Below, piece by piece: positions 23,208-24,506 of a DNA stretch of 24,506 nt (position 1 is its first letter; every line of letters begins with the position of its first letter). The notes beneath the pieces are model-generated. The model ran no database searches. It saw nothing but the letters and a program-made list of their open reading frames with translations, and had not been told where the DNA came from. Where the stretch lies: positions 1 through 24,506 of the forward strand of contig CAZBWH010000047.1 of the NCBI GenBank assembly GCA_964495595.1, written 5' to 3'. This stretch comes from CALMFQ01 sp964495595. GTDB taxonomy: Bacteria; Pseudomonadota; Gammaproteobacteria; Burkholderiales; SCOH01. A program made the translations under genes and the position numbers.

Positions 23208-23842
23208 GTGCCCTGCAGGCCGGCATCCTTTACCTGCTCATTCCCCTCGCCGCAGCCGCCAGCCCGCCATGGCAGCACTGGCAACAACAAACCCTCGACC
23301 ACTACCAGCACGGCCGCCTGCAGCAAGCCACCGCCAGCGCCCGCCAGGCACTCCGGTATGCCCGACGCCCGCCACACGACCCGCACGCCCTGGCACTCAG
23401 CCTCAACAACCTCGGGCTTATGTACAAACTGCAAGGCCAGTCCGCCCGCGCCGAACGGCTGTTTCGTCAAGCGCTGCCCCTGCTCGAAGCCAGCCAGGGC
23501 CCCCACCACCCCGACACTGCCGGCTGCCTGAACAACCTCGCCACCCTGCTGCACGCCCAACAGCGCCACACCGAAGCCGAACCGCTGCTCCTGCGTGTCC
23601 TGGCCATCCGCGAAGCCGCACTCGGCCCCGACCATCCGGATGTAGCGCTGAGCCTGAACAACCTGGGTAGCCACTACTTCGCCACCGGCCATCCCGACCA
23701 GGCCGAACCCTTGCTGCAACGCGCTCTCGCCATCCGCCGCCGCACCCTGCCCGCCAACCACCCCGACATCGCCCGCAGCGAAGCCAATCTCGCCGCACTA
23801 CACCGCCAGCGCGCCGGGCAACCAGAAAAATCCGCACCTTAA
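23177..23842 (+). CDS. TPR (kinesin-light-chain-like) repeat protein, probably 5' altered
   Basis: Open from GTG at 23177, overlapping the hvfB remnant by 31 bases in another frame. The first codons (MPRAVAFARRRALQAG) are probably not original; the natural product likely began just before ILYLLIPLAAAASPPW, which looks like a signal peptide. The body has three 42-residue tetratricopeptide units, recognisable by ALSLNNLGLMYKLQGQSARA, then LNNLATLLHAQQRHTEAEPL and SLNNLGSHYFATGHPDQAEP, with GPxHPD linkers between them. The repeats suggest a protein-binding scaffold of unknown role. Whether the gene is expressed depends on where the join left a start. The interval 23843-23928 to copZ holds nothing obvious. 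Confidence 0.72.
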   Translation: MPRAVAFARRRALQAGILYLLIPLAAAASPPWQHWQQQTLDHYQHGRLQQATASARQALRYARRPPHDPHALALSLNNLGLMYKLQGQSARAERLFRQALPLLEASQGPHHPDTAGCLNNLATLLHAQQRHTEAEPLLLRVLAIREAALGPDHPDVALSLNNLGSHYFATGHPDQAEPLLQRALAIRRRTLPANHPDIARSEANLAALHRQRAGQPEKSAP

Positions 23843-23928
23843 CCGCCCGGTGATCAACGTCCACCGAATCAGCAGCAGGCTACCGACACCGGCGCAATAG
23901 TGACCAGGGACGCAAAATCAGCCCCCCC

Positions 23929-24135
23929 CTAACGAACGTCGTAACCGGCATCCTCGATGGCCTGTGCGCATTGCGCAGCATCCACACTGTTTGGCTGATG
24001 CGAAACCAGCACCTTGCCATCGGCCAACGTAATCTGGACATCCAGTACACCAGGCAGCGCACGCAACACCTTCTCGACACTGGCGACACAACCGCCACAG
24101 GTCATGCCGCTGACTTGCAATTGCAGGGTTTCCAT
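23929..24135 (-). CDS. copZ: Heavy-metal-associated copper chaperone
   Basis: 68-residue HMA-domain protein starting METLQLQVSGMTCGGCVASV; ATG at 24135 is favoured because AAGGAA lies at better spacing than for the adjoining ATG at 24138. The metal-binding motif MTCGGC is intact, followed by VEKVLRALPGVLDVQITLAD, and the fold ends with AIEDAGYDV. It would bind Cu(I) in the cytoplasm and pass it to the CopA ATPase, whose gene lies 188 bp upstream on the same strand. The frame continues open upstream to 24270, but that stretch overlaps a repeat-like element and is not coding. Confidence 0.92.
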   Translation of the reverse strand: METLQLQVSGMTCGGCVASVEKVLRALPGVLDVQITLADGKVLVSHQPNSVDAAQCAQAIEDAGYDVR

Positions 24136-24225
24136 CATGGTTCCTTTCTGAAAAAAGTCCTGGAAAGTCTTGAACCGGAGCGATTGTTCCTGGCACCGAG
24201 TGCTTAGAACTTCGCCTGCTTTATG

Positions 24226-24321
24226 TACAGAGCACGCAGAGAGCTCGGAGGTTTCACAGAGAAGAACCATTTAGAGGCAGGTTTTCTCTGTGTCATCTCT
24301 GTGTTCTCCGTGCTCTCTGTA
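24226..24321. repeat. Imperfect long inverted repeat (CACAGAG-type element)
   Basis: The arms 24226-24267 and 24282-24321 are imperfect inverted copies rich in ACAGAG/CTCTGT: TACAGAGCACGCAGAG opens the left arm and the right arm ends CTCTGTA, with CACAGAGAA near the loop. It lies between copA (stop 24324) and copZ. Similar CACAGAG elements occur in intergenic regions of many bacteria; whether this is a mobile element, terminator or stability hairpin is unknown. Confidence 0.6.
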
Positions 24322-24323
24322 GT

Positions 24324-24506
24324 TCAAGGTGTTGAAGATTTGAACGGTGCCACCCACTTGCGCAACAGCAGCGAATTGCTGACCACCGAGACCGAGCTCA
24401 GCGCCATCGCCGCACCTGCCAGCACCGGGTTGAGCAGGCCCAGCGCGGCGAGCGGGATGCCGAGGATGTTGTAGATGAAGGCGAAAAACAGGTTCTGGCG
24501 GATTTT
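24324..24506 (-). CDS. copA: Cu(I) P-type ATPase, C-terminal end only
   Basis: Sixty codons are visible, from the right edge to a TGA at 24324-24326. The sequence reads NLFFAFIYNILGIPLAALGL, then LNPVLAGAAMALSSVSVVSN and SLLLRKWVAPF. These match the last two membrane segments of CopA-type ATPases, including the M7 YN pair and the M8 MALSSVSVV motif (Met and Ser copper ligands). The gene begins outside the window. It precedes copZ on the minus strand, the usual copper efflux pairing. Confidence 0.92.
   Translation of the reverse strand, partial: KIRQNLFFAFIYNILGIPLAALGLLNPVLAGAAMALSSVSVVSNSLLLRKWVAPFKSSTP

Noticed and set aside
24223..24474. 83-codon plus-strand frame at the right end
   Set aside because: It runs through the inverted repeat and antisense to the copA 3' end, which matches CopA motifs in the other strand.

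Overview
The window looks like chromosomal DNA of a betaproteobacterium, most likely of the Neisseriales/Chromobacteriaceae type. This is inferred from the gene order dusB-fis-purH-purD, polA next to a LOG-family gene, a DUF2782 gene and thrB, a sigma factor/zinc-finger anti-sigma pair behind thrB, and an EpsA-like LuxR regulator. It is a draft scaffold: a run of ten N lies at 411-420. No rRNA, tRNA or CRISPR array was seen.

Layout. At 1-1750 the 3' end of an unidentified gene abuts a secreted YVTN beta-propeller/Calx-beta protein ending in a JDVT-CTERM-like sorting tail. From 6043 down to 1777 (minus strand) runs a housekeeping operon: dusB, fis, purH and purD (tRNA dihydrouridylation, nucleoid regulator, purine synthesis). 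At 6276-9092 there are a plus-strand hypothetical gene and a minus-strand set: a DUF2189 membrane protein, a DUF4442 thioesterase with a promoter and a PsrA-like palindromic operator, an M23 peptidase and a 59-residue membrane protein. polA (minus) diverges at about 11.9 kb from a plus-strand group: LOG protein, DUF2782 protein, thrB, an amber-interrupted sigma factor gene and its intact anti-sigma gene.

The accessory part begins at 14.9 kb. A minus-strand bacteriocin/microcin-type operon, transcribed from about 21.5 kb to 14.9 kb, encodes a precursor with a colicin V-type 15-residue leader, a CPBP intramembrane protease homologue, three consecutive small membrane proteins, and a full type I export set: HlyD adaptor, C39 peptidase-ABC exporter and TolC. 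The inferred flow is that the exporter's peptidase domain removes the leader, the HlyD-TolC channel secretes the peptide, and the small membrane proteins and CPBP protein are immunity or maturation candidates. The gene-dense AT-rich stretch at 19.85-21.8 kb contrasts with its GC-rich flanks. A divergent LuxR-type gene is a candidate regulator.

The right end concerns metal and copper handling: an HvfA-type RiPP metallophore precursor (one EGKCG motif), its MNIO enzyme HvfB cut off after about 75 codons and joined to a TPR gene, then copZ and the 3' end of copA on the minus strand.

Most notable are the leader with Cys instead of Gly at the cleavage position in an otherwise intact export system, the orphaned HvfA with a deleted HvfB, the nonsense-mutated sigma gene beside an intact anti-sigma gene, and the operator placed just downstream of the thioesterase promoter. 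Family names come from recognised motifs and gene order; no database search was run.
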